NCBI GenBank assembly: GCA_903960135.1
Contig: CAJBZP010000016.1
Location: forward strand, 1-37,701
Direction: 5' to 3'
Source of the DNA: an uncultured Actinomycetes bacterium
Lineage (GTDB): Bacteria > Actinomycetota > Actinomycetes > S36-B12
Length of the DNA: 37,701 bases
Shown here: positions 23,628 to 30,845 of the stretch, one piece after another
How the letters are laid out: each line of letters opens with the position of its first letter
Numbering within the stretch: the stretch's first letter is position 1
The notes under the pieces: generated by a model
What the model saw: only the letters and a program-made list of their open reading frames with translations
Told to the model about the DNA's origin: nothing
Database searches by the model: none
Position numbers and translations under genes: made by a program

Positions 23628-23698
23628 AGTGTATAACTCCCAGTCAAGACAGCATTTTTCACTGTCTTGCGGTAAAGATTAGCACATATTAGTGTATA
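23628..23698 (-). promoter_or_regulatory. AbiE operator region: dyad flanked by direct repeats
   Basis: A perfect dyad CAAGACAG-N9-CTGTCTTG (23645-23669) lies between two direct copies of AGTGTATA (23628-23635 and 23691-23698). On the minus strand the proximal copy reads TATACACT and is a -10 candidate just before the ribosome binding site. The dyad suits AbiEi autoregulation. Confidence 0.55.
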
Positions 23699-23802
23699 GA
23701 ACACGTGATAGGCAGTGTTTTCTCCGGTCTTGCCCCTGATACTTACACCCCTGCACCGTCATGGCGGGTTCCGGGCCCGGCTGTTCGATTTGCCTCCATC
23801 GG

Positions 23803-24063
23803 TGGAGAGTTGGGCCCAAGGAGTTGAGGTTGCGGTTTCGGTGCTCGATACCCAAACCGGACCACAAGCTTTACCCCGCGCTGAGGTGGTACCGATGAGT
23901 GAGATTTACGATTACATCGCCCGCTATACCGCTGGTGCTACTGAGTTTTTCGTACCGGCGAGGCTTTCTACTAATGTCGCGCACCGATCTCATAGTTGAT
24001 GCAGCTGGCACGCCATGGTTCCTCGAGGTAACTGTCACCCCTGGCATGACCGAGATGTCATTG
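23803..24063 (+). pseudogene. Decayed duplicate of the ddl 3' region
   Basis: Bases 23803-23976 match ddl 21564-21737 with about 21 differences by hand count, and 23977-24063 match 21800-21886 with about five. The 62 bases between (21738-21799) are deleted, which shifts the frame, and no start or upstream half is present. Decoded pieces include ESWAQGVEVAVSVLD and, in another frame, SRTDLIVDAAGTPWFLEV. The ORF 23715..23999 is therefore not a gene. It ends 14 bases from the parB stop. It appears to be an old duplication or displaced gene end linked to the AbiE insertion. Confidence 0.88.
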
Positions 24064-24077
24064 CTTGCACTCAGTAA

Positions 24078-25016
24078 TCAGCGACGATCAATCAGGTCAG
24101 CGATCCGGCGCAAGTCATCACCATCAGCGCACTCAATAACAATCTTGCCCCGCGCCGCATTCTTCATGAACCCATCAACTTGCACCCTGGTATCAAGTTG
24201 ATCAGCTATTCGCTGCTGCACATCATTTACTAAGTCAGCCATTGCCGTTTCACGACTTTTAGGTTTACGGGTTCGCTTCGTGCGTTCGCGGCCATCGGCT
24301 GCCCCGACAAGAATGAGTTCTTCTACCGAGCGCACACTTAAGCCTTCGGCCACGATGCGCTTTGCCATTTCCTCCATGGACTGGTCATCTTCAAGTGATA
24401 ACAAAGCGCGAGCATGGCCTGCGCTAAGTACACCGGCCGCGACCCTGCGCTGCACATCAGGGGGTAACTTCAATAACCGCAACGTATTTGATACTTGCGG
24501 GCGGGAGCGCCCGATACGTTTAGCTAACTCTTCTTGGGTGCAACCAAAATCAGCAAGCATTTGGGAATACGCCGCAGCTTCTTCCAAAGCGTTTAGATCC
24601 GCCCGGTGCAGGTTTTCCAACAACGCATCACGAAGTAGTGCATCGTCTTCGGTGTCACGAATGATCGCGGGGATCGAAGTGAGCCCAACCTCACGACAGG
24701 CACGCAACCTACGCTCGCCGGCAACAAGTTCAAAGTTGGTTCCAGCCCTACGCACCACAACCGGCTGCAAGAGCCCGATCTCCCTAATGGAGTAAACCAA
24801 CTCGGCCAGCGCCTCCTCGTCGAAGACCGCACGGGGTTGGCGCGGGTTCGCGGCAATGTCACCAATTGGGATCTCGGCATACACCGCAGCCGGGCCCACC
24901 TGGGCTACCTCACCTGTTAACTTCCGGGCCCGGGCATCAGCAGGCTCGGACTTGGCCGCTGTGGGTATGAGCGCGCCTAAGCCTTTACCCAGACCACGCT
25001 TTGCGGGGTTACTCAC
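24078..25016 (-). CDS. parB: Chromosome-partitioning protein ParB
   Basis: A 312-residue ParB/Spo0J protein that binds parS and, with CTP, slides as a clamp to form the origin segregation complex. The N-terminal RGLGKGLGALIP box, the GERRLRACREVG CTP-binding motif, the NLHRADLNALEEAAAY segment and the AKRIGRSRPQVSNTLRLLKLP helix-turn-helix are visible, followed by a C-terminal dimerisation part. The track starts at 25025. GTG 25016 is preferred because GGGAGG lies eight bases upstream of it, and MSNPAKRG is the usual start. It is downstream of parA on the minus strand with a 96-base gap that holds its own promoter-like sequences. Confidence 0.95.
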   Translation of the reverse strand: MSNPAKRGLGKGLGALIPTAAKSEPADARARKLTGEVAQVGPAAVYAEIPIGDIAANPRQPRAVFDEEALAELVYSIREIGLLQPVVVRRAGTNFELVAGERRLRACREVGLTSIPAIIRDTEDDALLRDALLENLHRADLNALEEAAAYSQMLADFGCTQEELAKRIGRSRPQVSNTLRLLKLPPDVQRRVAAGVLSAGHARALLSLEDDQSMEEMAKRIVAEGLSVRSVEELILVGAADGRERTKRTRKPKSRETAMADLVNDVQQRIADQLDTRVQVDGFMKNAARGKIVIECADGDDLRRIADLIDRR

Positions 25017-25056
25017 CGGTAGCACCTCCCCCCTTAACGGTGGACAGACGGTGAAT

Positions 25057-25113
25057 TTTATACCGGTATGTCATATTTTGTACCTTTATTTCTGGGGATA
25101 AGTTTGTGGATAT
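25057..25113. promoter_or_regulatory. parA-parB gap: parB -10 and two DnaA-box-like sites
   Basis: On the minus strand TATAAA (25062-25057) is a good -10 for parB, about 40 bases before its start, with no clear -35. On the plus strand TGGGGATAA (25093-25101) and TGTGGATAT (25105-25113) each differ at one base from the DnaA box TGTGGATAA. They share orientation and are spaced 12 bases start to start. The second touches the parA stop codon. Confidence 0.45.
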
Positions 25114-25889
25114 CACTTGATCGCCGCGAATTCCTCGGCTGCCTCTCGGTAACACAGGGCCCCGGCGGAGGACGGGTCATAAGTCAGAACTGTTTGGGAG
25201 TAGGACGGTGCCTCGGAGAGTCGAACCGACCGTGGGATGACGGTAGCTAGCACCCGAGTGCCAAAGTGGCTACGCACTTCGTCGGCCACCTGGGAGGCCA
25301 ATCTGGTGCGACCGTCATACATTGTCAGCAAGATGGCACTGACCTCAAGAGCTGGGTTCAGGTTGGCGCGGACCAGCTCAATAGTCCGCAGTAGTTGGGA
25401 TAACCCCTCCAGGGCGTAGTACTCGCACTGGATCGGTAGGAGTACCTCCTGGGCCGCAACCAAGCCATTAAGGGTCAACAGCCCAAGGGATGGTGGGCAG
25501 TCGATGAGGACGTAATCTAGGTGCTGGCCCGCGGTGCCTAGGTAGGTGCCCAGGGCTCTGGTCAAGGCGAATTCGCGGCCTTCGGCGGTTACCAACTCGA
25601 TCTCGGCCCCGGCCAAATCAACGGTGGCCGGCACCCCGAATAGCCCAGGAATATCCGGGCAGGGCACCGTGGCCGCGGCCAAGTCAGCCTCCCCACTCAG
25701 GACCTCGTAGATGCTCAGCACCCCTTCGGCATGGGAAATCCCCAGGGCGGTTGAGGCATTGCCCTGTGGATCTAAATCGATCACCAGCACTTGATGGCCG
25801 GCCTGGGCTAGGGCAGCTGCCATATTGACCGTGGTTGTGGTTTTACCCACTCCGCCTTTTTGGTTGGCAATCGTGATAACTCGGGTCAC
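25113..25889 (-). CDS. parA: Chromosome-partitioning ATPase ParA (Soj)
   Basis: A 258-residue ParA/MinD-type ATPase. The deviant Walker A motif KGGVGKTTT (about 11-19), VLVIDLDPQGNASTALG (Walker A' region) and VLIDCPPSLGLLTLNGL (Walker B) are present. It moves ParB-parS complexes on the nucleoid. The GTG start has only a distant GGAG. A perfect parS site lies about 33 bases upstream, so ParB binding there may influence parAB expression. The length without an N-terminal extension is that of a chromosomal ParA. Confidence 0.95.
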   Translation of the reverse strand: MTRVITIANQKGGVGKTTTTVNMAAALAQAGHQVLVIDLDPQGNASTALGISHAEGVLSIYEVLSGEADLAAATVPCPDIPGLFGVPATVDLAGAEIELVTAEGREFALTRALGTYLGTAGQHLDYVLIDCPPSLGLLTLNGLVAAQEVLLPIQCEYYALEGLSQLLRTIELVRANLNPALEVSAILLTMYDGRTRLASQVADEVRSHFGTRVLATVIPRSVRLSEAPSYSQTVLTYDPSSAGALCYREAAEEFAAIK

Positions 25890-25921
25890 TCGGGCCAGCC
25901 CACTCCACTGGAGGTAATGGG

Positions 25922-25937
25922 TGTTTCACGTGAAACA
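25922..25937. promoter_or_regulatory. parS: parS site (perfect)
   Basis: TGTTTCACGTGAAACA is a perfect 16-bp palindrome identical to the universal parS consensus. It lies in the parA-rsmG gap just upstream of parA. It is the ParB loading site. Confidence 0.97.
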
Positions 25938-26025
25938 TCAAGGGCCGCTGGGGGGTTGGGCCAACCCAAGCCAACTTCTTCCGGCGGCGGATCACCGGGG
26001 GCTGACGACATCGGGGGCACAGGCG

Positions 26026-26682
26026 TCATTGTGCCGCACCGCGGGTAGCGAGCACCACGGTGGTCAGTGGCTCCACCACGCCCTGGCCACAAACCACAAT
26101 TCTTAGATCAGTAATACCAAGTTCTGTGGCCACCGGGCCGGCCTCGGCTACCTCGGTGGCGACCGAGCTGCCCTTTAGGGCAACCATCGTGCCGCCCGGG
26201 CGCAACAGTGGAACCGTCCAACCTAGGAGTTTGACCAGTGGTGCCACCGCCCGGGCTGTCACGACATCAACTCCAGCCCAGTCGCCTTGCTTTGCAAGAT
26301 CCTCTGCCCGCACCCGGGTCACCGTGACCGCAGACCTAAGGTTCAATCTGTCGACAACCGTGGTGAGGAAGTTTGCTCGCCGAAGTAACGGCTCGATCAA
26401 AACCAGTTTTAGATCCGGCCGAGCAAGTGCCCACACCAAACCCGGCAGTCCCGCGCCGGACCCAACATCGGCCACCACGGCCCCCGATAACAGCAAGTTT
26501 TCGGCTGGATCAGCCACCACCGCGCAATTTAGGAGGTGGCGCGACCAAATTCGGGGAACTTCCCTCGGGCCGATTAACCCTTGCTCTACCCCATCGCTCG
26601 CTAAAACCTCCGCAAAGGCAACCAAACCTGGATAGCTGGGTTGCAGCCACTCAGGCAGTGAGTTGGCGGGCGGATGTTCCAC
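26026..26682 (-). CDS. rsmG: 16S rRNA (guanine-N7)-methyltransferase RsmG (GidB)
   Basis: A 218-residue Rossmann-fold SAM-dependent methyltransferase that forms m7G527 of 16S rRNA. Motifs include VPRIWSRHLLNCAVV, the SAM-binding VADVGSGAGLPGLVWAL and the later TARAVAPLVKLLGW. Its GTG start at 26682 lies inside a parS-like site, and no clear Shine-Dalgarno precedes it. The jag stop is only 12 bases upstream, so reinitiation is likely. Loss of RsmG function gives low-level streptomycin resistance in other bacteria. Confidence 0.93.
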   Translation of the reverse strand: MEHPPANSLPEWLQPSYPGLVAFAEVLASDGVEQGLIGPREVPRIWSRHLLNCAVVADPAENLLLSGAVVADVGSGAGLPGLVWALARPDLKLVLIEPLLRRANFLTTVVDRLNLRSAVTVTRVRAEDLAKQGDWAGVDVVTARAVAPLVKLLGWTVPLLRPGGTMVALKGSSVATEVAEAGPVATELGITDLRIVVCGQGVVEPLTTVVLATRGAAQ

Positions 26683-26690
26683 GTGAAACG
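26675..26690. promoter_or_regulatory. parS: Second parS-like site overlapping the rsmG start
   Basis: TGTTCCACGTGAAACG matches the parS consensus at 14 of 16 positions and keeps the CACGTG core with a full right arm. The start codon of rsmG (CAC on plus, GTG on minus) is within it. It is about 750 bases from the perfect parS. Confidence 0.85.
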
Positions 26691-26694
26691 GCCA

Positions 26695-27273
26695 TTAACC
26701 CAAGTTGGGTTGGTTGGCCATGATGACCACGTATCGCTTGGGGTCCTCACCCTCAGATGCACTGATGAAACCAGCCTCGGCAACCGCGTCATGGACCACC
26801 TTGCGTTCAAATGCGGTCATCGGCGCCATCTGTACTGGCTCACCTGACTTGCGGGCCTCCTCGATCGCGACCTTCGCTACTTCGACCAAGGCGGCCCTGC
26901 GCGCCGCCCGATGCCCGCCAATGTCTAGCATCAACCGCGAGCGTTCACCGGTCTCCCGGGCGGCGGCCAGTCTGGTCAACTCCTGCAGGGCATCTAGTAC
27001 TTCACCGTCGTCGCCGACTAGCAGGTGGAGATCACCGGCCTTGACCTCAACGACAGAAACCATCGCTCGGTTGCCCTCAACGTCAATATCAATATCACCG
27101 TCCAAGTCGGTAATATCAAGGAGTGCCTCGAGGTAATCCGCGGCCGCATCGCCTTCACTTTCCAGGAGGCGTTGACCCGATAATTTGCCCGCACCCTCCT
27201 CGGAGTCTGGCTCGCTATCGATTTCGGCAACCACTACTTCTTCATCCAACATGATCTCGGTGCTATCGCTCAT
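26695..27273 (-). CDS. jag: Jag/KhpB-type KH-R3H RNA-binding protein
   Basis: A 192-residue protein. It has an acidic N-terminal stretch (about 1-50), a central KH-like region (about 60-125, with VKAGDLHLLVGDDGEVLDALQELTRL) and a C-terminal R3H domain with MAPMTAFERKVVHDAVAE and SEGEDPKRYVVI. It lacks the Jag_N domain of Firmicutes forms, as usual in actinobacteria. AGGAG six bases before the ATG supports the start. It lies directly downstream of yidC in the conserved rpmH-rnpA-yidD-yidC-jag-rsmG order. Homologues bind RNA and affect cell division and envelope growth. Confidence 0.9.
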   Translation of the reverse strand: MSDSTEIMLDEEVVVAEIDSEPDSEEGAGKLSGQRLLESEGDAAADYLEALLDITDLDGDIDIDVEGNRAMVSVVEVKAGDLHLLVGDDGEVLDALQELTRLAAARETGERSRLMLDIGGHRAARRAALVEVAKVAIEEARKSGEPVQMAPMTAFERKVVHDAVAEAGFISASEGEDPKRYVVIMANQPNLG

Positions 27274-27282
27274 AGTTTTCTC

Positions 27283-28221
27283 CTACTGCTTGCCCTTGCG
27301 CTTGCTGCGCGAAGCTTTTTTAGGTTGCACCCGCGGGGTGGGGTTTTCCGACGCTTCGTCGGGATCGGGGATCGTCTCGATAGCCGGTGCTTTGCCTTTG
27401 GCTTTCGCCGCCTTGCGGGCCTCCAACGCCTCAAAGGCTGGAGTACCCGGCTGCGGGCTATTACGAATCACATAGAACTGCTGCCCCATCGACCAAAGGT
27501 TTGTGGTGAACCAGTAGATGAGCACCCCGATCGGGAAGTTGATCCCACCGATCGCAAACATCAACGGGAACAAATACAGCATGATTTTCTGCTGCTTGAC
27601 CATCGGGTTATCCGGCGCGCTGTTCTTAACAATTAACTGCCGCTGCGTTAGGAACGTTGTTGTCGTCATCAAAATAATCAGGATGAACGCCACAACGCGC
27701 GTGTTAATCGGCATGAACCCGTCAGCGGCAACTTCATCCGCACCCATGAAAGTGCCATAAAGAGGAGCACCAAAAATTGACGCTCCGTGCGCCTCCTCTA
27801 GCAGATACGCATACTGCGGCCAAGTGAAGACTCCTTCGGGCACCCGCATCGCGATACCCTGCAAAACACTAAATAACGCAAAGAAAATTGGGGCTTGGAG
27901 GAGGATCGGCAAACACGAGGCTAATGGGTTAGTGCCGGTCTCTTTATAAAGCTTCATCATCTCTTGCGACTGCTTTTCGCGATCGCCCGCGTACTTTTTT
28001 TGGATCTCTTTCATCTGCGGTTGGATGATCTGCAGGTTGCGCTGCGACTTGATCTGCTTTACGAACAACGGGATCAATAGAATTCGGATGACGATGACGA
28101 GCCCGACGATCGATAGTGCCCAGGTCCACCCACTTGCTGGATCCATAAAGATGCTGAGCAGTTGATGGAACTGCACCAAGATCCAGCTAACACCGGTGCG
28201 TAGCCAATCAAGAATGAACAT
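27283..28221 (-). CDS. yidC: Membrane protein insertase YidC/Oxa1
   Basis: A 312-residue insertase with about five helices and no large periplasmic domain, as in Gram-positive forms. Visible segments are the first TM region WTWALSIVGLVIVIRILLIPLFVKQI with the cytoplasmic KYAGDREKQSQEMMKLYKETG coiled loop, NPLASCLPILLQAPIFFALFSVL, and the later TTTTFLTQRQLIV and GVLIYWFTTNLWSMGQQ helices. The C-terminal tail is long and Lys/Arg-rich (PKKASRSKRKGKQ), suited to ribosome contact. Together with YidD it inserts membrane proteins. Confidence 0.94.
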   Translation of the reverse strand: MFILDWLRTGVSWILVQFHQLLSIFMDPASGWTWALSIVGLVIVIRILLIPLFVKQIKSQRNLQIIQPQMKEIQKKYAGDREKQSQEMMKLYKETGTNPLASCLPILLQAPIFFALFSVLQGIAMRVPEGVFTWPQYAYLLEEAHGASIFGAPLYGTFMGADEVAADGFMPINTRVVAFILIILMTTTTFLTQRQLIVKNSAPDNPMVKQQKIMLYLFPLMFAIGGINFPIGVLIYWFTTNLWSMGQQFYVIRNSPQPGTPAFEALEARKAAKAKGKAPAIETIPDPDEASENPTPRVQPKKASRSKRKGKQ

Positions 28222-28238
28222 GGGCTGTGTTCACGTCC

Positions 28239-28631
28239 TTACGTTTGCGTTCGCGAAGCCGGCGGGCCGGCTGCAACATCGGTTGGTTGCGGGGTTGAAC
28301 GCGGGCGACCATCAGGAAGTATCTCTGGTCGCCATTTCCCTGCTGACGGTACCGGGTCTAATCCGCCATCGCTAAAGGGATTGCATCTAAGCAGCCGCCA
28401 AATCGCCAGCCCGGTGCCTTTAAGTGACCCGTGGGTGCGGATCGCCCCAAAACCGTATGCGGAGCAACTTGGGTGGTAGCGACAACTCGGGGGCAGAATC
28501 GGCGAGATAGCGATTTGGTAGGCCCTGATCAAAGTCAATTCGAACCACATAATTGGCCAACCCGCCGAGTGATCCCAGAGCCACAGTAATCCCCGTCCTA
28601 ACCCCTGGATCCACTGCTTAAACCCGATCAC
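28239..28631 (-). CDS. yidD: Membrane protein insertion efficiency factor YidD
   Basis: A 130-residue YidD protein. The core [37 protein letters not shown] and [21 protein letters not shown] includes the three conserved cysteines. Compared with the usual 70-100 residues it has an extra N-terminal ~25 residues and a Pro/Thr-rich C-terminal tail. The start overlaps the rnpA stop by four bases (ATGA), which supports the long N-terminus. It assists YidC. Confidence 0.92.
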   Translation of the reverse strand: MIGFKQWIQGLGRGLLWLWDHSAGWPIMWFELTLIRAYQIAISPILPPSCRYHPSCSAYGFGAIRTHGSLKGTGLAIWRLLRCNPFSDGGLDPVPSAGKWRPEILPDGRPRSTPQPTDVAAGPPASRTQT

Positions 28632-28981
28632 TTAGCCGCCGCCCTTACTAGCACGGCGTTGACAACGGATTCGAGTTCGGCTTGTAGCGCCGGCCCCGGG
28701 GCCTGCGCGGCGGCCGGCAGTGCCCGGATCACGAGCCGGGAGCCCGGTGGCAACTCGGGCAGGAGCACCCGGCACCCGGCCCTTAGTCGCCTAGTTAGCC
28801 GGTGCCGGACAACAGAACCACCGACGGCCGAACTAACGGTGAAGCCCACCTTGGCTGGGCCGGTGGCCCCCGGTGGGAGGTGGAAATGCGCCACTAACAG
28901 TGCTTTGGCCGCCCGAGTGCCCTTACGGGTTGTGCTCGTGAATTCGGCTGAGGCCCGCAGGCGGTTGGCGGCAGTCAGCAT
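28628..28981 (-). CDS. rnpA: Ribonuclease P protein component
   Basis: A 117-residue RnpA, the protein cofactor of the RNase P ribozyme that trims tRNA 5' ends. The N-terminal [14 protein letters not shown] and the RNR-box region [25 protein letters not shown] are clear, with His in place of the Asn, as commonly seen in actinobacteria. It lies 18 bases downstream of rpmH in the universally paired arrangement, has no clear Shine-Dalgarno of its own, and overlaps yidD. Confidence 0.93.
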   Translation of the reverse strand: MLTAANRLRASAEFTSTTRKGTRAAKALLVAHFHLPPGATGPAKVGFTVSSAVGGSVVRHRLTRRLRAGCRVLLPELPPGSRLVIRALPAAAQAPGPALQAELESVVNAVLVRAAAK

Positions 28982-28999
28982 GACCGGCCCAAATTAGCC

Positions 29000-29134
29000 T
29001 TAGGCGGAGAGGCGCGTGCGACCCTTGGCCCGACGGGCTGCCAAGATGCCGCGGCCCGCGCGGGTGCGCATCCGAAGGCGAAAACCATGCGTCTTAGCCC
29101 GACGCCGGGTGTTCGGCTGGAAAGTGCGCTTCAT
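29000..29134 (-). CDS. rpmH: 50S ribosomal protein L34
   Basis: A 44-residue protein missed by the ORF track. It reads [20 protein letters not shown] and continues [23 protein letters not shown], the complete L34 pattern. AGGAG six bases before the ATG gives the start. A promoter lies 36-65 bases upstream. It heads the leftward operon rpmH-rnpA-yidD-yidC-jag-rsmG. Confidence 0.97.
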   Translation of the reverse strand: MKRTFQPNTRRRAKTHGFRLRMRTRAGRGILAARRAKGRTRLSA

Positions 29135-29169
29135 GAAATACTCCTGATGACTGGGAAGAGTGCCTGCTG

Positions 29170-29199
29170 AGCGTACGGACCCACCTGCCAGTGCGTCAA
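29170..29199 (-). promoter_or_regulatory. rpmH promoter
   Basis: On the minus strand TTGACG (29199-29194), an 18-base spacer and TACGCT (29175-29170) form a housekeeping-type promoter. The predicted start site is about 28 bases before the rpmH ATG. Confidence 0.6.
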
Positions 29200-29288
29200 A
29201 CCGGGGTCGCTTTGACCGAGCTGGCCCTTACCGCCACCCGCCCCTAAGCCGCAGTTAAGCCGCCAAGAACTTTGATTAGTCCCAGGTG

Positions 29289-29317
29289 TTGTGCTCCGGG
29301 CGGTCATTGGCTAGGTT
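29289..29317 (+). promoter_or_regulatory. Candidate dnaA promoter
   Basis: TTGTGC (29289-29294), a 17-base spacer and TAGGTT (29312-29317) are on the plus strand, about 80 bases upstream of dnaA. The rest of the 262-base rpmH-dnaA gap holds the rpmH promoter and a DnaA box but no other gene. Confidence 0.45.
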
Positions 29318-29340
29318 AGGCCCTTCGCGGTAAGAAAAGC

Positions 29341-29368
29341 GTCCACATCTGTGGATAAACATGTGGAC
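29341..29368. promoter_or_regulatory. DnaA box enclosed by an inverted repeat upstream of dnaA
   Basis: A perfect DnaA box TGTGGATAA (29350-29358) lies in the centre of a perfect 8-bp inverted repeat GTCCACAT (29341-29348) / ATGTGGAC (29361-29368). The arms are themselves degenerate box-like sequences. It lies in the predicted dnaA leader, between promoter and start codon, a fitting place for autoregulation. Confidence 0.75.
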
Positions 29369-29396
29369 AGTTTGCTGATAACGGATAGGAACCACC

Positions 29397-30845
29397 ATGG
29401 CGCAATTGATTGACTCCACCACCTCAGACCTCACGGCGATCTGGGCGCAGACTTTGGCCTCCCTCGCCGATGGCGTATTAACCCCACAGCAGCGCGCTTT
29501 TGTGGCCCTCACCAAGCCATTGGGTTTAGTTGAGGATACGGCGTTAATTGCGGCTCCCAATGAGTTCACCAAGGACGTTCTTGAAACCCGCCTCAAGCCA
29601 ATGGTGGTGCAGGCTTTATCACAGACATTGGGTCGTGAAGTCCGGTTAGCCGTGACAGTTGACCCGACAATCGCCCCAAACCTTGACGATCTGGTCACCG
29701 ATGAAGTTGCTGACGCTACCTACGCGGACGAACTCGATGTCCTGCCGGAAGTCTCGCAGCGCCAAGATGATCGCCCAGGTACCGGTTCACCGGGTACCCG
29801 CGCCGAGGATGCCCGACTTAACTCCAAGTACACCTTTGACACGTTTGTTATCGGGTCGAGTAACCGCTTCGCGCATGCTGCAGCTGTTGCCGTGGCCGAG
29901 CAACCAGCACGCGCGTATAACCCACTTTTCATCTACGGCGGCTCTGGATTGGGTAAGACACATTTACTCCATGCCATCGGCCACTACACGCGTACCCTCT
30001 ATAAGGGCACCCGTGTTCGCTATGTGAGTTCGGAAGAGTTCACTAACGAATTCATTAACAGCATCCGCGACGACAAGGCGGCCAACTTTCAGCGGCGATA
30101 CCGCGATGTGGATGTTTTGCTGGTTGATGACATTCAGTTCCTGAGCGGAAAAGTGCAGACGCAGGAAGAGTTTTTCCATACTTTCAATACCTTGCATAAC
30201 GCAAACAAGCAAATTGTTGTGACATCTGATCTGCCACCAAAACAGCTTCAAGATTTCGAAGATCGGATGCGCTCCAGGTTCGAATGGGGCCTGATAACTG
30301 ATGTGCAACCTCCCGACCTCGAGACCCGCATTGCAATCCTCCGTAAGAAAAGCGTGCAAGAGCGATTGGTAGCACCGCCCGAGGTTCTTGAATACATCGC
30401 ATCAAAAATCTCTACAAATATCCGAGAGCTTGAAGGCGCCCTAATTCGGGTCACCGCATTTGCCTCCTTGAACCGGCAACCAGTTGACCTCGCAATTACT
30501 GAGGTGGTGTTAAAGGATCTATTCCCATCAGAGACCGGCCCGGAAATTACCGCCGCACAAATTATGGCGGCCGCAGCGACTTACTTCGGTGTCACTATTG
30601 ATGATCTATGCGGATCTAGTCGCTCCCGGGTGCTGGTTACCGCTCGCCAGATCGCCATGTACTTGTGCCGGGAATTAACGGATTTATCGCTACCGAAAAT
30701 CGGCCAGGCATTTGGCGGACGCGATCACACCACCGTGATGCATGCCGACCGTAAAATCCGCCACTTAATGGCAGAGCGCCGCAGTTTATTCAATCAGGTT
30801 ACGGACCTGACAAGCAGAATAAAGTCGCAACCGCGCTCGATGTAA
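29397..30845 (+). CDS. dnaA: Chromosomal replication initiator DnaA
   Basis: A 482-residue DnaA. Domain I occupies about 1-90, a short acidic linker (domain II) about 90-140, and domain III begins at [20 protein letters not shown]. Walker A is [13 protein letters not shown], Walker [14 protein letters not shown]. Domain IV carries [31 protein letters not shown], the DnaA-box-reading helix-turn-helix. Domain II is much shorter than in Streptomyces. AGGA with a six-base gap precedes the ATG. The upstream DnaA box suggests autorepression, and the downstream gap is oriC. Confidence 0.98.
   Translation: MAQLIDSTTSDLTAIWAQTLASLADGVLTPQQRAFVALTKPLGLVEDTALIAAPNEFTKDVLETRLKPMVVQALSQTLGREVRLAVTVDPTIAPNLDDLVTDEVADATYADELDVLPEVSQRQDDRPGTGSPGTRAEDARLNSKYTFDTFVIGSSNRFAHAAAVAVAEQPARAYNPLFIYGGSGLGKTHLLHAIGHYTRTLYKGTRVRYVSSEEFTNEFINSIRDDKAANFQRRYRDVDVLLVDDIQFLSGKVQTQEEFFHTFNTLHNANKQIVVTSDLPPKQLQDFEDRMRSRFEWGLITDVQPPDLETRIAILRKKSVQERLVAPPEVLEYIASKISTNIRELEGALIRVTAFASLNRQPVDLAITEVVLKDLFPSETGPEITAAQIMAAAATYFGVTIDDLCGSSRSRVLVTARQIAMYLCRELTDLSLPKIGQAFGGRDHTTVMHADRKIRHLMAERRSLFNQVTDLTSRIKSQPRSM

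Noticed and set aside
23715-23999. 94-residue ORF between AbiEi and parB as a gene
   Set aside because: Most of it is the frameshifted ddl remnant, and the first 30 residues are unrelated filler.
26060-26635. 191-residue plus-strand ORF opposite rsmG
   Set aside because: Shadow frame, with no ribosome binding site or family similarity.
29135-29396. tRNA or small RNA gene in the rpmH-dnaA gap
   Set aside because: No cloverleaf or structured RNA was seen; only promoters and a DnaA box are supported.
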